Assembly: GCF_028416595.1 (NCBI RefSeq)
Contig: NZ_JAMQKC010000008.1
Span: 1-64,000, forward strand
Reading direction: 5' to 3'
Length of the DNA stretch: 64,000 nt
Source of the DNA: Aquibacillus salsiterrae
GTDB lineage: Bacteria > Bacillota > Bacilli > Bacillales > Amphibacillaceae
In this document: positions 55,193-63,269 of the stretch, piece after piece
How positions within the stretch are numbered: position 1 is the stretch's first letter
Layout of the letters: each line of letters starts with the position of its first letter
The notes under the pieces: generated by a model
Database searches by the model: none
Seen by the model: the letters and a program-made list of their open reading frames with translations, nothing else
Told to the model about the DNA's origin: nothing
Program-made: the position numbers and the translations under genes

Positions 55193-55664
55193 TCGTAAAG
55201 AAAGTAATGTCGAAGAAGAAAGGGCTAACGACCTCTCTGAGATTTTAAAACAAATAGCTGAAAACCGTGAGGCAATTGAGTCTATATTAGTAATAGTTAA
55301 TGAACTACACAAGAGTGGTGCGCTTGATATCGTTAAAAGCCTATTAAGAACAAGAGAGAAGGTTGGTGTACTTGCTATGGAGCAAATCAATCAACCAGCT
55401 ATGCACCACATGATTAAAAACGTTTTTGGAAGTGTAGGTTTACTATCTGAATTAGATCCAGATCAGTTGCAAGCACTACTTGATGGATTAACTAAAGGAA
55501 TTGAAAAAGCATCACAAGTTGATAATGAACAAAACAGTAAACCATTGGGTTTATTTAGTGGATTAAAAACAATGAAGGATCCAAATATCCAAGCCTCACT
55601 AAAAACGATGATTCATTTTCTTGAAGGTATGGGTGAATCCTTCAATAGTAATCAAAAGAGGTGA
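55167..55664 (+). CDS. DUF1641 protein (YjgD/YrhD-like), formate dehydrogenase partner
   Basis: 165 aa helical protein. Family genes accompany YjgC/YrhE-type formate dehydrogenases in Bacillus, so it is probably an accessory or small subunit. It overlaps the fdhF 3' end by 26 nt and has RBS GGAGGGG inside the fdhF frame. Confidence 0.88.
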   Translation: MARAITHINRKESNVEEERANDLSEILKQIAENREAIESILVIVNELHKSGALDIVKSLLRTREKVGVLAMEQINQPAMHHMIKNVFGSVGLLSELDPDQLQALLDGLTKGIEKASQVDNEQNSKPLGLFSGLKTMKDPNIQASLKTMIHFLEGMGESFNSNQKR

Positions 55665-55672
55665 ATAGAAAC

Positions 55673-55882
55673 ATGATTACACATAAACTACACATTCCAA
55701 ACATGAAAAAAAATGATGAACAGATGGTTAGTGAGGTGTTACATGATGTATGGGGAGTTCGTAATATTAAAATTAACCCACAAACAAAAGAAGTAGTCAT
55801 TTCTTATGATGAGAAGGCAGGATCTTTGCAAGATTTTGAACAGGCAATTAAAGAAATTGGTTACAAAGTAGAAACAAATTAG
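55673..55882 (+). CDS. HMA-fold-like small protein lacking the CxxC metal site
   Basis: 69 aa with the heavy-metal-associated pattern (HKLHIPNMKKNDEQMVSEVL... VVISYDEKAG... IKEIGYKVE), but the metal loop reads NMKKND where CopZ has GMTCGHC, so there are no cysteines at all. RBS GAGGTGA; 8 nt after the DUF1641 stop, the same operon. A protein-protein or non-metal ligand role is inferred. Function unknown. Confidence 0.75.
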   Translation: MITHKLHIPNMKKNDEQMVSEVLHDVWGVRNIKINPQTKEVVISYDEKAGSLQDFEQAIKEIGYKVETN

Positions 55883-55910
55883 TATAACTTTCTTATTAGG
55901 AGGGAAGAAG

Positions 55911-56042
55911 ATGCGTAGAATTTGTGAAGTCTGTGGCCGGATAGAAACTAATGAACAGGATCATCATCCATATGACATTTTGGATGTTTGTCCTGAATGT
56001 ACCGAACATACAATTAGTTCTTTAGTGGAACAAGAGGATTAG
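55911..56042 (+). CDS. 43-aa CxxC/CxxC mini-protein of the formate operon
   Basis: MRRICEVCGRIETNEQDHH... LDVCPECTEHTISSLVEQED. Two CxxC pairs and a DHHPYD stretch could bind zinc or iron. RBS AGGAGGG. Fourth gene after fdhF, 28 nt from its neighbour. Not recognised as a named family. Confidence 0.75.
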   Translation: MRRICEVCGRIETNEQDHHPYDILDVCPECTEHTISSLVEQED

Positions 56043-56049
56043 AAGATAA

Positions 56050-56123
56050 ATAAGACAAGCGGCGAGTCGCGGCTCAAGGGGGTAGGCGCCCTGCGCTAGA
56101 CAGCTCTTGGATTTTTTATACTT
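56050..56123. repeat. Copy of the dispersed repeat after the formate operon
   Basis: TAAGACAAGCGGCGAGTCGC ... GGTAGGCGCCCTGCGCTAGA then CAGCTCTTGG and the TTTTTTATACTTT flank; lacks most of the structured middle. Confidence 0.7.
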
Positions 56124-56135
56124 TCTTTTCTTTCG

Positions 56136-56171
56136 AAAAAAACAATCTCATTCATGAGGTTGTTTTTTTCG
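56136..56171 (+). terminator. Terminator of the formate operon
   Basis: AAAAAAACAATCTCA pairs with TGAGGTTGTTTTTTT, loop TTCA. Confidence 0.9.
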
Positions 56172-56213
56172 TTTGATGCTTGATGAACAAGTGCGTATAC
56201 AATTGTAAGAATT

Positions 56214-56363
56214 CGCAACAACAACTATGATGCTAGTTTTCCGCTCCAGGCAGATACGTACCTTACCATGCCGAAGCCTTCCTTGTTCTTGTCTGTTCAC
56301 CACCGGACCATTCCGCCCAAAGAGATTGCCCGGAGCGCAAATCAGCCATTGTAGTTATTACGC
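56214..56363. repeat. 150-nt imperfect inverted repeat, GC-richer than its surroundings
   Basis: Left arm GCAACAACAACTATGATGCT then TTTTCCGCTCCAGGC; right arm GCCCGGAGCGCAAATCAGCC then ATTGTAGTTATTACGC, complementary over most of about 40 nt. Palindromic unit with a ~70-nt centre; no ORF. Resembles a miniature mobile or REP-like element. Confidence 0.6.
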
Positions 56364-56485
56364 ATTATATAAAAACTGTGCGGTTTGTAACTATCTTTAG
56401 AAAACTGCTGACAAAATGTTTTCATAAATTTAGCATCGATTACAAATACTAAGAAAAATACTCTTATCGTTTGTAGGGATAATTT

Positions 56486-56974
56486 ATGAAGTATATGATA
56501 GTTGTTGATATAACCATTCTAATGATTATTACCTTTTTTGTAATTAAAAAAAGTCTTAGTATAAAAAATCTGGTATTCCTTTTCTTAATGTCGGAATTCG
56601 TCGTTACTAGTTATTTCTCTATAGTAACGGCTAATAAAGAATTTATTAAGGTCAGGGCAGAGTCGCAATTTGTCATATTATCTGAAATATTTAAAATGAT
56701 TATCACACCGCTCCTATATTTATTAACTTTCGAATTCGCCTCGAGAACAGTAAGTAAATGGAGAAAAACGGTAATAGGTGTTACCTGTATTGTGGTTGTT
56801 TATGGTTTTGAATGGAGACTAGTTCAGTTAAATGTGTACAACTACACTAACTGGAACGAATGGAAATCTTTGATAGGAATAACAACGAATTTTCTGATCA
56901 TATACCTTTCTTATAGATTATTTAAATGGGTTACTAGAACTGAAGGTGATAATAACAATGATTTTACCAATTGA
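56486..56974 (+). CDS. Membrane protein of unknown function (first of a pair)
   Basis: 162 aa with about five TM helices (near 3-20, 27-46, 67-87, 97-115, 128-146), ending in a polar TEGDNNNDFTN tail. No family name is certain; it resembles small Bacillaceae membrane proteins of the CBO0543 type. Its 3' end overlaps the next gene by 17 nt. Confidence 0.7.
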   Translation: MKYMIVVDITILMIITFFVIKKSLSIKNLVFLFLMSEFVVTSYFSIVTANKEFIKVRAESQFVILSEIFKMIITPLLYLLTFEFASRTVSKWRKTVIGVTCIVVVYGFEWRLVQLNVYNYTNWNEWKSLIGITTNFLIIYLSYRLFKWVTRTEGDNNNDFTN

Positions 56975-57443
56975 TTTCGATAAGAATGAACTATTCGTTC
57001 TTGGTGCGCTTGTTGTAGTATATGGACTATTTTTTCGATTACCAAAACGTTTTCCATGGTCACTAACTATTTTAATTATATTATTTACGGCAACAACTGC
57101 TAGAATAACTGATAATTTATTATCAACATCTATGTACAATCTTTATGATGTAATGGATTCACCTAGATATGATTTATTTGATCTGTTAGTGTATTTATTA
57201 TATGGGCCGTTTGGATACTTTTTAGTGTATTATTTTGATAAATGGCAGCTGAAAAAGATGAGCACCGTCATTTATGTGTTCATTGTTGCTGTTTTTTCTT
57301 CATTATTTGAAAGGTTTAGTGTTTCCTTTCATGTGTTTAAATACAAGGGGTGGCAGCTATCCTATTCCTTTAGTTATTATTTAGTGGCAATCCCATTAAC
57401 GCTTGTGTTTTTTTATTTGTTGAGAGTGAAATTAAAAAAGTAA
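56958..57443 (+). CDS. Membrane protein of unknown function (second of a pair)
   Basis: 161 aa with five or so TM helices, similar in size and topology to its neighbour. Motif-like residues RLPKRFPW and FKYKGWQLSYSF are conserved-looking. Start at ATG with RBS AAGGTGA, inside the previous gene, so the two are coupled. The function is not known. Confidence 0.7.
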   Translation: MILPIDFDKNELFVLGALVVVYGLFFRLPKRFPWSLTILIILFTATTARITDNLLSTSMYNLYDVMDSPRYDLFDLLVYLLYGPFGYFLVYYFDKWQLKKMSTVIYVFIVAVFSSLFERFSVSFHVFKYKGWQLSYSFSYYLVAIPLTLVFFYLLRVKLKK

Positions 57444-57524
57444 ACAAACTTTCAATTTAAATCTAATCGGGGACCGTCGTAGCCGGCAAGCAGCGTGCTC
57501 ACCGGTGTCTGACAGTCTAATGCT

Positions 57525-58544
57525 TTACTTCCCCATCATCTGTCCCACAATCTCAAAGGAACGCAGGCGGTCTTCATGATGGAATATTTGTGAATTGATG
57601 ATCACTTCATCTGTATTGGTTTCGTGAATAAAATTTTCTAGTTTCTGTTTAACTGTGACTGGGTCACCAATAAGAGTCGACTTTGAATCTAATGTTTTCT
57701 CAACAGCAGTCCGTTCGTGAGGTGTCCAAACTTTGTCAATATCATCGATTGGAGGCTGTAACCTCATTGGATTACCTCGTGTTAGGCTCAAAAACTGTTG
57801 TTGTTGTGAGGTCGCTAACCATTTCGCTTTTTCTTCGGTGTCTGCTGCAATGATATTAACCCCCACCATAGCATAAGGTTTTGCTAAGAAAGGGGAGGGT
57901 TTAAAATTTTCACGATATATACGTAGTGCTGGTATGGTGTACTCAGGTGAAAAATGACTAGCAAAGGCAAATGGGAGCCCTTTTTCTGCAGCAAGGCGAG
58001 CGCTAAAACCACTTGAACCTAATAGCCAAATTGGAATTTCTAAACCCTCTCCAGGAAAAGCTTTTACACCCATTGGCCCATTTCCAGTAAAGTATGCTTG
58101 TAATTCTTCAACTTGTTCAGGGAACTGCTCAGCACTGCTGTTTAAGGTGCGGCGAAGGGCGTAAGCAGTTGCTTGGTCACTCCCAGGTGCTCTTCCTAAT
58201 CCGAGATCGATTCTTCCAGGGTAGATCGATTCTAGTGTGCCAAACTGCTCAGCTATGACCAGTGGAGCATGGTTTGGTAACATTACTCCTCCTGAGCCAA
58301 CTCTAATTTTTTTCGTAGCTCCTGCGATATGACCAATCAAAATAGAAGTAGCTGAGCTAGCAATCCCTGGCATGTTATGGTGTTCGGCCACCCAATAACG
58401 GTTAAACCCCATTTTTTCAACATGTTTAGCGAGTGACACGCTATTTATAAAAGATTGTTCCGCAGTACTACCTTCATTAATTGGAGCTAAATCAAGCACT
58501 GAAAGCGGAACATTATGGAACAATTTTGTTTCAGGTGAAGTCAA
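57525..58544 (-). CDS. LLM class flavin-dependent oxidoreductase
   Basis: 339 aa (beta/alpha)8 barrel of the luciferase family: [13 protein letters not shown] start, [31 protein letters not shown], and DLGLGRAPG. Uses FMNH2; closest in look to the MsnO8/YceB-type group of unknown substrate. Start TTG 58544 is preceded by AAAGGAG; an in-frame GTG at 58577 is the alternative. Confidence 0.85.
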   Translation of the reverse strand: MTSPETKLFHNVPLSVLDLAPINEGSTAEQSFINSVSLAKHVEKMGFNRYWVAEHHNMPGIASSATSILIGHIAGATKKIRVGSGGVMLPNHAPLVIAEQFGTLESIYPGRIDLGLGRAPGSDQATAYALRRTLNSSAEQFPEQVEELQAYFTGNGPMGVKAFPGEGLEIPIWLLGSSGFSARLAAEKGLPFAFASHFSPEYTIPALRIYRENFKPSPFLAKPYAMVGVNIIAADTEEKAKWLATSQQQQFLSLTRGNPMRLQPPIDDIDKVWTPHERTAVEKTLDSKSTLIGDPVTVKQKLENFIHETNTDEVIINSQIFHHEDRLRSFEIVGQMMGK

Positions 58545-58837
58545 TCGATACATCTCCTTTGTGTCTATTTGTTTCACTTCATCAAGAAATATACGCCTTA
58601 TAAAAGGTCTCGTCTAACTATTTGCTTCCTTATAAAATATCGTAACATTAAATCACACATCTTATACAAAGAAAAGAGCTGAAGCTTGACGTGGCTGTCG
58701 CTCTTTCTTATCTTATAATAAAATACACAGCTCATGACAGACGTAGACATTTTATGATAAATCCCTTGATACAGTGGTATAATGTAGGTAGTATAGATAA
58801 GTAGTAATCATAGGTAAGACTGAAATGAGGGTTATAA

Positions 58838-59911
58838 ATGGAAAAACAATCCATCTATGGATTAACATTTGATCAGTTAACAACATGGTTGATGGAACAA
58901 GGGCAAAAAAAATTCCGTGCTTCCCAAGTTTGGGATTGGTTATATAAAAAACGTGTTTCTTCCTTTTCTGATATGAAAAATGTCAACAGTGACTGTATTG
59001 AATTACTCGAAGAACATTTTTATTTGCATACGTTGGAGGAAGAAGTAAAGCAAGAATCAAAGGATGGCACAATTAAATTTTTATTTAAGCTTAAGGACGG
59101 AAATCTAATTGAAACAGTGCTTATGCGCTTTAATTATGGCTTGTCTGTTTGTGTAACAACACAGGTAGGCTGTAATATAGGATGTACATTTTGTGCTAGT
59201 GGATTGTTAAGAAAAAACCGTGATTTAACTGCGGGAGAAATTGTCGAACAAATTATGAATGTTCAACATCACTTGGATGAGATAGGGAAAGAGGAACGAG
59301 TTAGTCACATCGTTGTAATGGGGATTGGAGAGCCGTTTGATAACTATGACAATCTAATGGACTTCTTACGAGTAGTTAACGACCAAAAGGGTTTATCGAT
59401 TGGAGCAAGACACATTACGGTTTCAACTAGTGGCTTGGCTCAAAAGATATATGAATTTGCAGACGAAAATATCCAAGTGAATTTGGCTGTTTCCCTTCAT
59501 GCTCCAAACAATGACCTTAGAACACGTATCATGAAAATAAACAAGGCCTTTCCTCTAGAGAAGTTGATGCCTGCAATTGACTATTATTTAGAGAAAACGA
59601 ATCGCCGAATTACATTTGAGTATATATTATTAAAGGATGTAAATGACCACAAAGAAGAAGCATATCAGTTAGTTAATCTGTTACGAAATAAGAGGTACCT
59701 GTCTTATGTCAATTTAATCCCGTACAACCCAGTAGAAGAACATAACCAATACGACCGCAGTACAAAAGATGCAATAGTTTCATTTTACAAAATATTGCTT
59801 GAAAATGGTATAAACTGTGGCGTTCGTGTAGAACATGGAACAGACATCGACGCTGCGTGTGGTCAGTTAAGAAGTAAGCAAATCAAGAAGGACAAGGAAA
59901 AGGTTCGTTGA
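58838..59911 (+). CDS. rlmN: 23S rRNA (A2503-C2) methyltransferase RlmN
   Basis: 357 aa radical SAM enzyme. Cluster motif CNIGCTFC (C112, C116, C119), the methyl-carrying Cys105 in [10 protein letters not shown] and its C-terminal partner Cys in [12 protein letters not shown] are present. It methylates A2503 of 23S rRNA and A37 of some tRNAs. The segment after the cluster reads [15 protein letters not shown], the style of lactic-acid-bacterial RlmN rather than the B. subtilis YloN form. It is not beside the prpC-prkC genes. Confidence 0.88.
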   Translation: MEKQSIYGLTFDQLTTWLMEQGQKKFRASQVWDWLYKKRVSSFSDMKNVNSDCIELLEEHFYLHTLEEEVKQESKDGTIKFLFKLKDGNLIETVLMRFNYGLSVCVTTQVGCNIGCTFCASGLLRKNRDLTAGEIVEQIMNVQHHLDEIGKEERVSHIVVMGIGEPFDNYDNLMDFLRVVNDQKGLSIGARHITVSTSGLAQKIYEFADENIQVNLAVSLHAPNNDLRTRIMKINKAFPLEKLMPAIDYYLEKTNRRITFEYILLKDVNDHKEEAYQLVNLLRNKRYLSYVNLIPYNPVEEHNQYDRSTKDAIVSFYKILLENGINCGVRVEHGTDIDAACGQLRSKQIKKDKEKVR

Positions 59912-59925
59912 TGACTTTTATATTA

Positions 59926-59961
59926 TGAAGGTACTATCACAGTGTTGATGGTGCCTTTTTC
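59926..59961 (+). terminator. Terminator of rlmN
   Basis: AAGGTAC.ATC pairs with GAT.GTGCCTTTTT, imperfect stem with T run. Confidence 0.7.
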
Positions 59962-60064
59962 ACATGATGAGAAGGTAAAAACAACAAGCTAACTTTTATC
60001 CCTTTGCTTAGCAAAAGATGAAGGAGATTTTAACATCTTTATAGTTTTTCTTCTCAGTTAAGAA

Positions 60065-60128
60065 AGCATAAAAAACCCCAATAGCCGTCTAGCTCCGGGC
60101 GCCGATCCCCTCGGGGTCGTTTTCGGGT
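60065..60128. repeat. Truncated copy of the dispersed repeat
   Basis: AAAGCATAAAAAACCCCAAT then GCCGTCTAGCTCCGGGCGCC and CCCCTCGGGGTCG: the first half of the full element in the orientation of 39521. Confidence 0.65.
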
Positions 60129-60519
60129 AAGGTTGATTACATAAATAACAAGAAAATTGGAAAAGATATATACCATAGATTGGAAAATAATATGGCAAAA
60201 AGCGGCTAAAGTCAATTTCAGTATGAAAATTTAGGACTGAATAGACTGTTCCTGGATGTTTTTAAACCCTTTCTAATTGACGGATGAGATATTCAAGATA
60301 TATCATAGAACACTATAAGAAATGAAATACAACGATGGCATAGAAATTTGCACTGTTTTTGTCGTTTGGAGAACAAAGCGCAGAGGCGCTGAAGCTGACG
60401 TGGCCCTCACATGGTATCGATCTATAGAAAATTTATCTTAATCATGTGAAAAAAAGGTGTTTTTCTTCCTTGTGAAGAATTGTATGATATAGTAATTCTA
60501 ATCTAAGGTGGTGACGAAC
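60129..60519. other. Intergenic region before the IDEAL gene
   Basis: AT-rich, no gene. A short GC-rich piece (GCGCAGAGGCGCTGAAGCTG, 60377-60396, then ACGTGGC) resembles 58679-58700 (GCTGAAGCTTGACGTGGCTG) and may be a further repeat type. Confidence 0.45.
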
Positions 60520-60900
60520 ATGAGTGCCGATAATATAAACATGCGTGTTGGTGATTGGGTTAAAGGAAAGACAAGAAAAGGTGAATTAATTTACGGATAT
60601 ATCGTTGAGAAAGTGGAAGCCAATGCAACGAAAGTAGAATTAAAGGTTATCCAATGTGATAATGCACGAATCGTTGGCAATATCGTACAGTTAGATCGTA
60701 CAACAGTCGAGAGGTTAGATACGACAGAAACGTTCACACATCAGCAACTAGAGGAATTGATTGATTTAGCCCTTAAAAGTAGAGATGAAGAATGGTTTAT
60801 GGAGTTAACAGGGCAGTTAAAAAGAAGAAGACATGGTAATCCTGCTACTAATAACTCTAAATTGGTAAAAAACAAAAATTATGAGGAAGCTAGAGATTAA
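60520..60900 (+). CDS. IDEAL domain protein
   Basis: 126 aa. An N-terminal beta-rich part (MRVGDWVKGKTRKGELIYGY) precedes the C-terminal IDEAL motif (LEELIDLALKSRDEEWFMEL, about 78-97). IDEAL segments bind regulators or ATPases such as YpiB/ClpC partners in Bacillus; here the partner is unknown. RBS AAGGTGGTGA. Confidence 0.8.
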   Translation: MSADNINMRVGDWVKGKTRKGELIYGYIVEKVEANATKVELKVIQCDNARIVGNIVQLDRTTVERLDTTETFTHQQLEELIDLALKSRDEEWFMELTGQLKRRRHGNPATNNSKLVKNKNYEEARD

Positions 60901-60958
60901 GAACTTTAAAATTGAATAATCGGCTAATTAGTATTTTAGAACTAATTGGATGACATAA

Positions 60959-60990
60959 GAAAGCTGCCTACCATTGTTAGGTGGCTTTTT
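60959..60990 (+). terminator. Terminator of the IDEAL gene
   Basis: AAAGCTGCCTA/TAGGTGGCTTTTT. Confidence 0.88.
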
Positions 60991-61021
60991 AACTGTCTAT
61001 CAATTTATATAATCCAAACAT

Positions 61022-61123
61022 TAAAGTCAACTACGTCCGGGCTTCTGGCGCTCTCGCTTTTCTTATTGTCTAGCTCCAGCGCCTAGCCCCTCGGGGCTGA
61101 CCAAGGCGCTCTCGCTTTTCTTA
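61022..61123. repeat. Two adjacent copies of the dispersed repeat
   Basis: First piece 61022-61065 with the alternative head TAAAGTCAACTACGTCCGGG and the tail GGCGCTCTCGCTTTTCTTA. Second piece 61066-61123, TTGTCTAGCTCCAGCGCC to GGCGCTCTCGCTTTTCTTA, an internally deleted unit in which CTAGCCCC and GGGGCTGA face each other across TC. Confidence 0.75.
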
Positions 61124-61185
61124 TTTAGGGGTTATATTTCCTGCAAAGTTCTCATAAATTGGAAAGAAAGAGAAGGAGGGACATA

Positions 61186-62451
61186 ATGGCGATTCATGTC
61201 GTTGCATCAGGAGACACACTTTGGAAAATTGGGTCTCGCTATCATGTTTCTATTCAACAAGTGAAGGAAATGAATGGTTTAACATCAGAAGTATTAATGC
61301 CTGGACTTGCGCTATACATTCCAACTCAGTCTTTGCCTGAACGATACTACACGATTCAACCAGGGGATATGTTGTGGCGCATTGCACAACAATTTGAAAC
61401 TAGTATTGATGCGATTTACCGAGCAAATCCAGGCTTGATTGCAGAAAACTTATATATTGGCCAGGTCTTAACTATTCCAACTAATGTTCGATATCAAATG
61501 GAAACACTAGCATTTATTGATGCTTATATTCCTTCTACAATTACGGAAAGACTGGACGCCTATAGAGATCAACTTACTTATTTAGCAGTGTTCACATATT
61601 CTGTACACACTGATGGAACTTTAACTGATATCAATGATAAAGAACTTATAGAAGAAATTAAAGATCGCAATATTAAACCATTAATGGTAATAAGTAATTA
61701 TGAGAGTGGGACATTTAGCTCTTCTCTTGCCAGTACAGTTTTGCAGCCTAGTATTAGAGGTGCTCTAATTAAAAATATCGTAAATAAATTAGTTCAAAAG
61801 GGCTATGCTGGAGTGAGTATTGATTTTGAATTCATTCCTCCAAGTCAACGAAACGATTTTACTGCCTTTCTTCAAGAATTGAAACGAGCAATCGGGAATT
61901 TGACCATGCAAGTAAATGTATTTTCTAAATCTACAGATATGCCAACTAACCCATTTGCCGGGGCGTTTGATTATGATGCCATTGGTCAAATAGCGGATGT
62001 TGTAACCGTGTTGTCATATGACTATGGGTATACGATAGGACCACCAGACCCGGTTGCACCAATATGGTGGATAGATCAGGTCCTTCGCTATGCAATTAGT
62101 CTCATACCACAAGACAAATTAACGATGGCGATTCCTTTTTACGCATACAATTGGGCGATACCAGATACAACAGAAGAAAATGCAAAGGCTCTTTCGGTTA
62201 ATGCAGCTCAAAATCTAGCATTACAAAAGTATGCTATGATAAATTATGATGAAAGGGGCCAATCGCCTTATTTTTATTATAGTCTAGGTAATCAAAATCA
62301 TATCGTTTGGTTTGAGGATATCCGTAGTCTCGTTGCAAAATATCGTTTGTTAGAGGCCTTTAATTTACGAGGGGTTGCCTATTGGCGATTTCGGTACGAT
62401 TTCCCCCAAAATTGGGCATATCTTAATCAGAATATTCAGGTTAAAAAATGA
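61186..62451 (+). CDS. LysM-GH18 spore cortex hydrolase, YaaH-like
   Basis: 421 aa. Two LysM domains (about 3-45 and 52-96) bind peptidoglycan, followed by a GH18 barrel with GVSIDFEF supplying the catalytic Glu in the DxE motif. Lacks a signal peptide, as spore-coat-targeted YaaH/YdhD do. Likely N-acetylglucosaminidase/spore germination enzyme. Start chosen at the ATG after RBS AAGGAGGG. Confidence 0.9.
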   Translation: MAIHVVASGDTLWKIGSRYHVSIQQVKEMNGLTSEVLMPGLALYIPTQSLPERYYTIQPGDMLWRIAQQFETSIDAIYRANPGLIAENLYIGQVLTIPTNVRYQMETLAFIDAYIPSTITERLDAYRDQLTYLAVFTYSVHTDGTLTDINDKELIEEIKDRNIKPLMVISNYESGTFSSSLASTVLQPSIRGALIKNIVNKLVQKGYAGVSIDFEFIPPSQRNDFTAFLQELKRAIGNLTMQVNVFSKSTDMPTNPFAGAFDYDAIGQIADVVTVLSYDYGYTIGPPDPVAPIWWIDQVLRYAISLIPQDKLTMAIPFYAYNWAIPDTTEENAKALSVNAAQNLALQKYAMINYDERGQSPYFYYSLGNQNHIVWFEDIRSLVAKYRLLEAFNLRGVAYWRFRYDFPQNWAYLNQNIQVKK

Positions 62452-62498
62452 CAGATAACCTGACCAATTGTTAGATTTATATCCAATTTATCAAGATA

Positions 62499-62533
62499 GG
62501 AAGGAGAACGTAAAGTGGTACGTTCTTCCTTCC
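62499..62533. terminator. Hairpin after the YaaH-like gene
   Basis: GGAAGGAGAACGTA pairs with TACGTTCTTCCTTCC (one bulge), no T run; probable terminator or processing stem. Confidence 0.55.
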
Positions 62534-62573
62534 CAATTATCTTTGAAAACATGAGACGTTTTGATTTTGTTGT

Positions 62574-62984
62574 TCAATCAATCATGTCTAGTAGGTCATC
62601 TAACTTCTTTTCCACTTGTTCAGAGAGTTCAAGGAGTTTGGTGACATATGGTGATTCTTCTTGGGAAAGAACTAACAGAGGATATAGACTTTTCTCAATG
62701 TCATCATATTCTTCTGGATATTTCTTTTCCACTGACTTTTCAATAACTTGCCATTGTTGACCAATCTCTTTACCTAATCTTTTAATTTTGCTCCGATTAT
62801 TTGGTTCGTCTTCTAAAACATCTTCAAATGTTTCGATGAGTGACAATACCTTTTCAGTTCCTGTTACTATGTCTGCCTCAGCTTTTCCAGTGGTTGGTGT
62901 TTTTGAACTATTTGTTTGACCAAACCCAACTAAGAAAGTCAAGATAGCAAACACGGTAATGAACAGCCAGCTGACTTTTTTCAT
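62574..62984 (-). CDS. Secreted helical protein of unknown function
   Basis: 136 aa. MKKVSWLFITVFAILTFLVG is a signal peptide or anchor; the rest is charged and helical (EDVLEDEPNNRSKIKRLGKE) and predicted outside the membrane. No family recognised. The start is the second of two close ATGs, placed 9 nt from RBS AAAGGAG. Confidence 0.75.
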   Translation of the reverse strand: MKKVSWLFITVFAILTFLVGFGQTNSSKTPTTGKAEADIVTGTEKVLSLIETFEDVLEDEPNNRSKIKRLGKEIGQQWQVIEKSVEKKYPEEYDDIEKSLYPLLVLSQEESPYVTKLLELSEQVEKKLDDLLDMID

Positions 62985-63188
62985 GACGCTCATCTCCTTT
63001 CTTGTGTTTCTTTTATTTTCTACTACATTTTTGGAATTATCCTTGTTGAGTCCTTTAAATACGGAATCAATAAAGAGGAATTGACCAACAAGTGCAGAAT
63101 ATTGTTAGGAAAGAAAATTAGGATATTTGTTTCCTCTTCGTTAAAGTTGGCCATGCTTTTAATAGAAAAATGTACACTTATTCTGTTC

Positions 63189-63217
63189 TTGACATGAAAT
63201 AAAAGATATGATAAATA
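63189..63217 (+). promoter_or_regulatory. Promoter of htpG
   Basis: TTGACA (63189-63194), 17 nt, TAAATA (63212-63217). No CIRCE element is visible. Confidence 0.75.
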
Positions 63218-63269
63218 AAAAGTGAAATTAGCTAGAATTTAAAAAACATAAAAGGGGAGCTGCATTGAT

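Noticed and set aside
58838..59911. Cfr antibiotic-resistance methyltransferase
   Set aside because: The protein follows RlmN closely, including spacing of the catalytic cysteines and the C-terminal DIDAACGQL; nothing specific to Cfr was seen.
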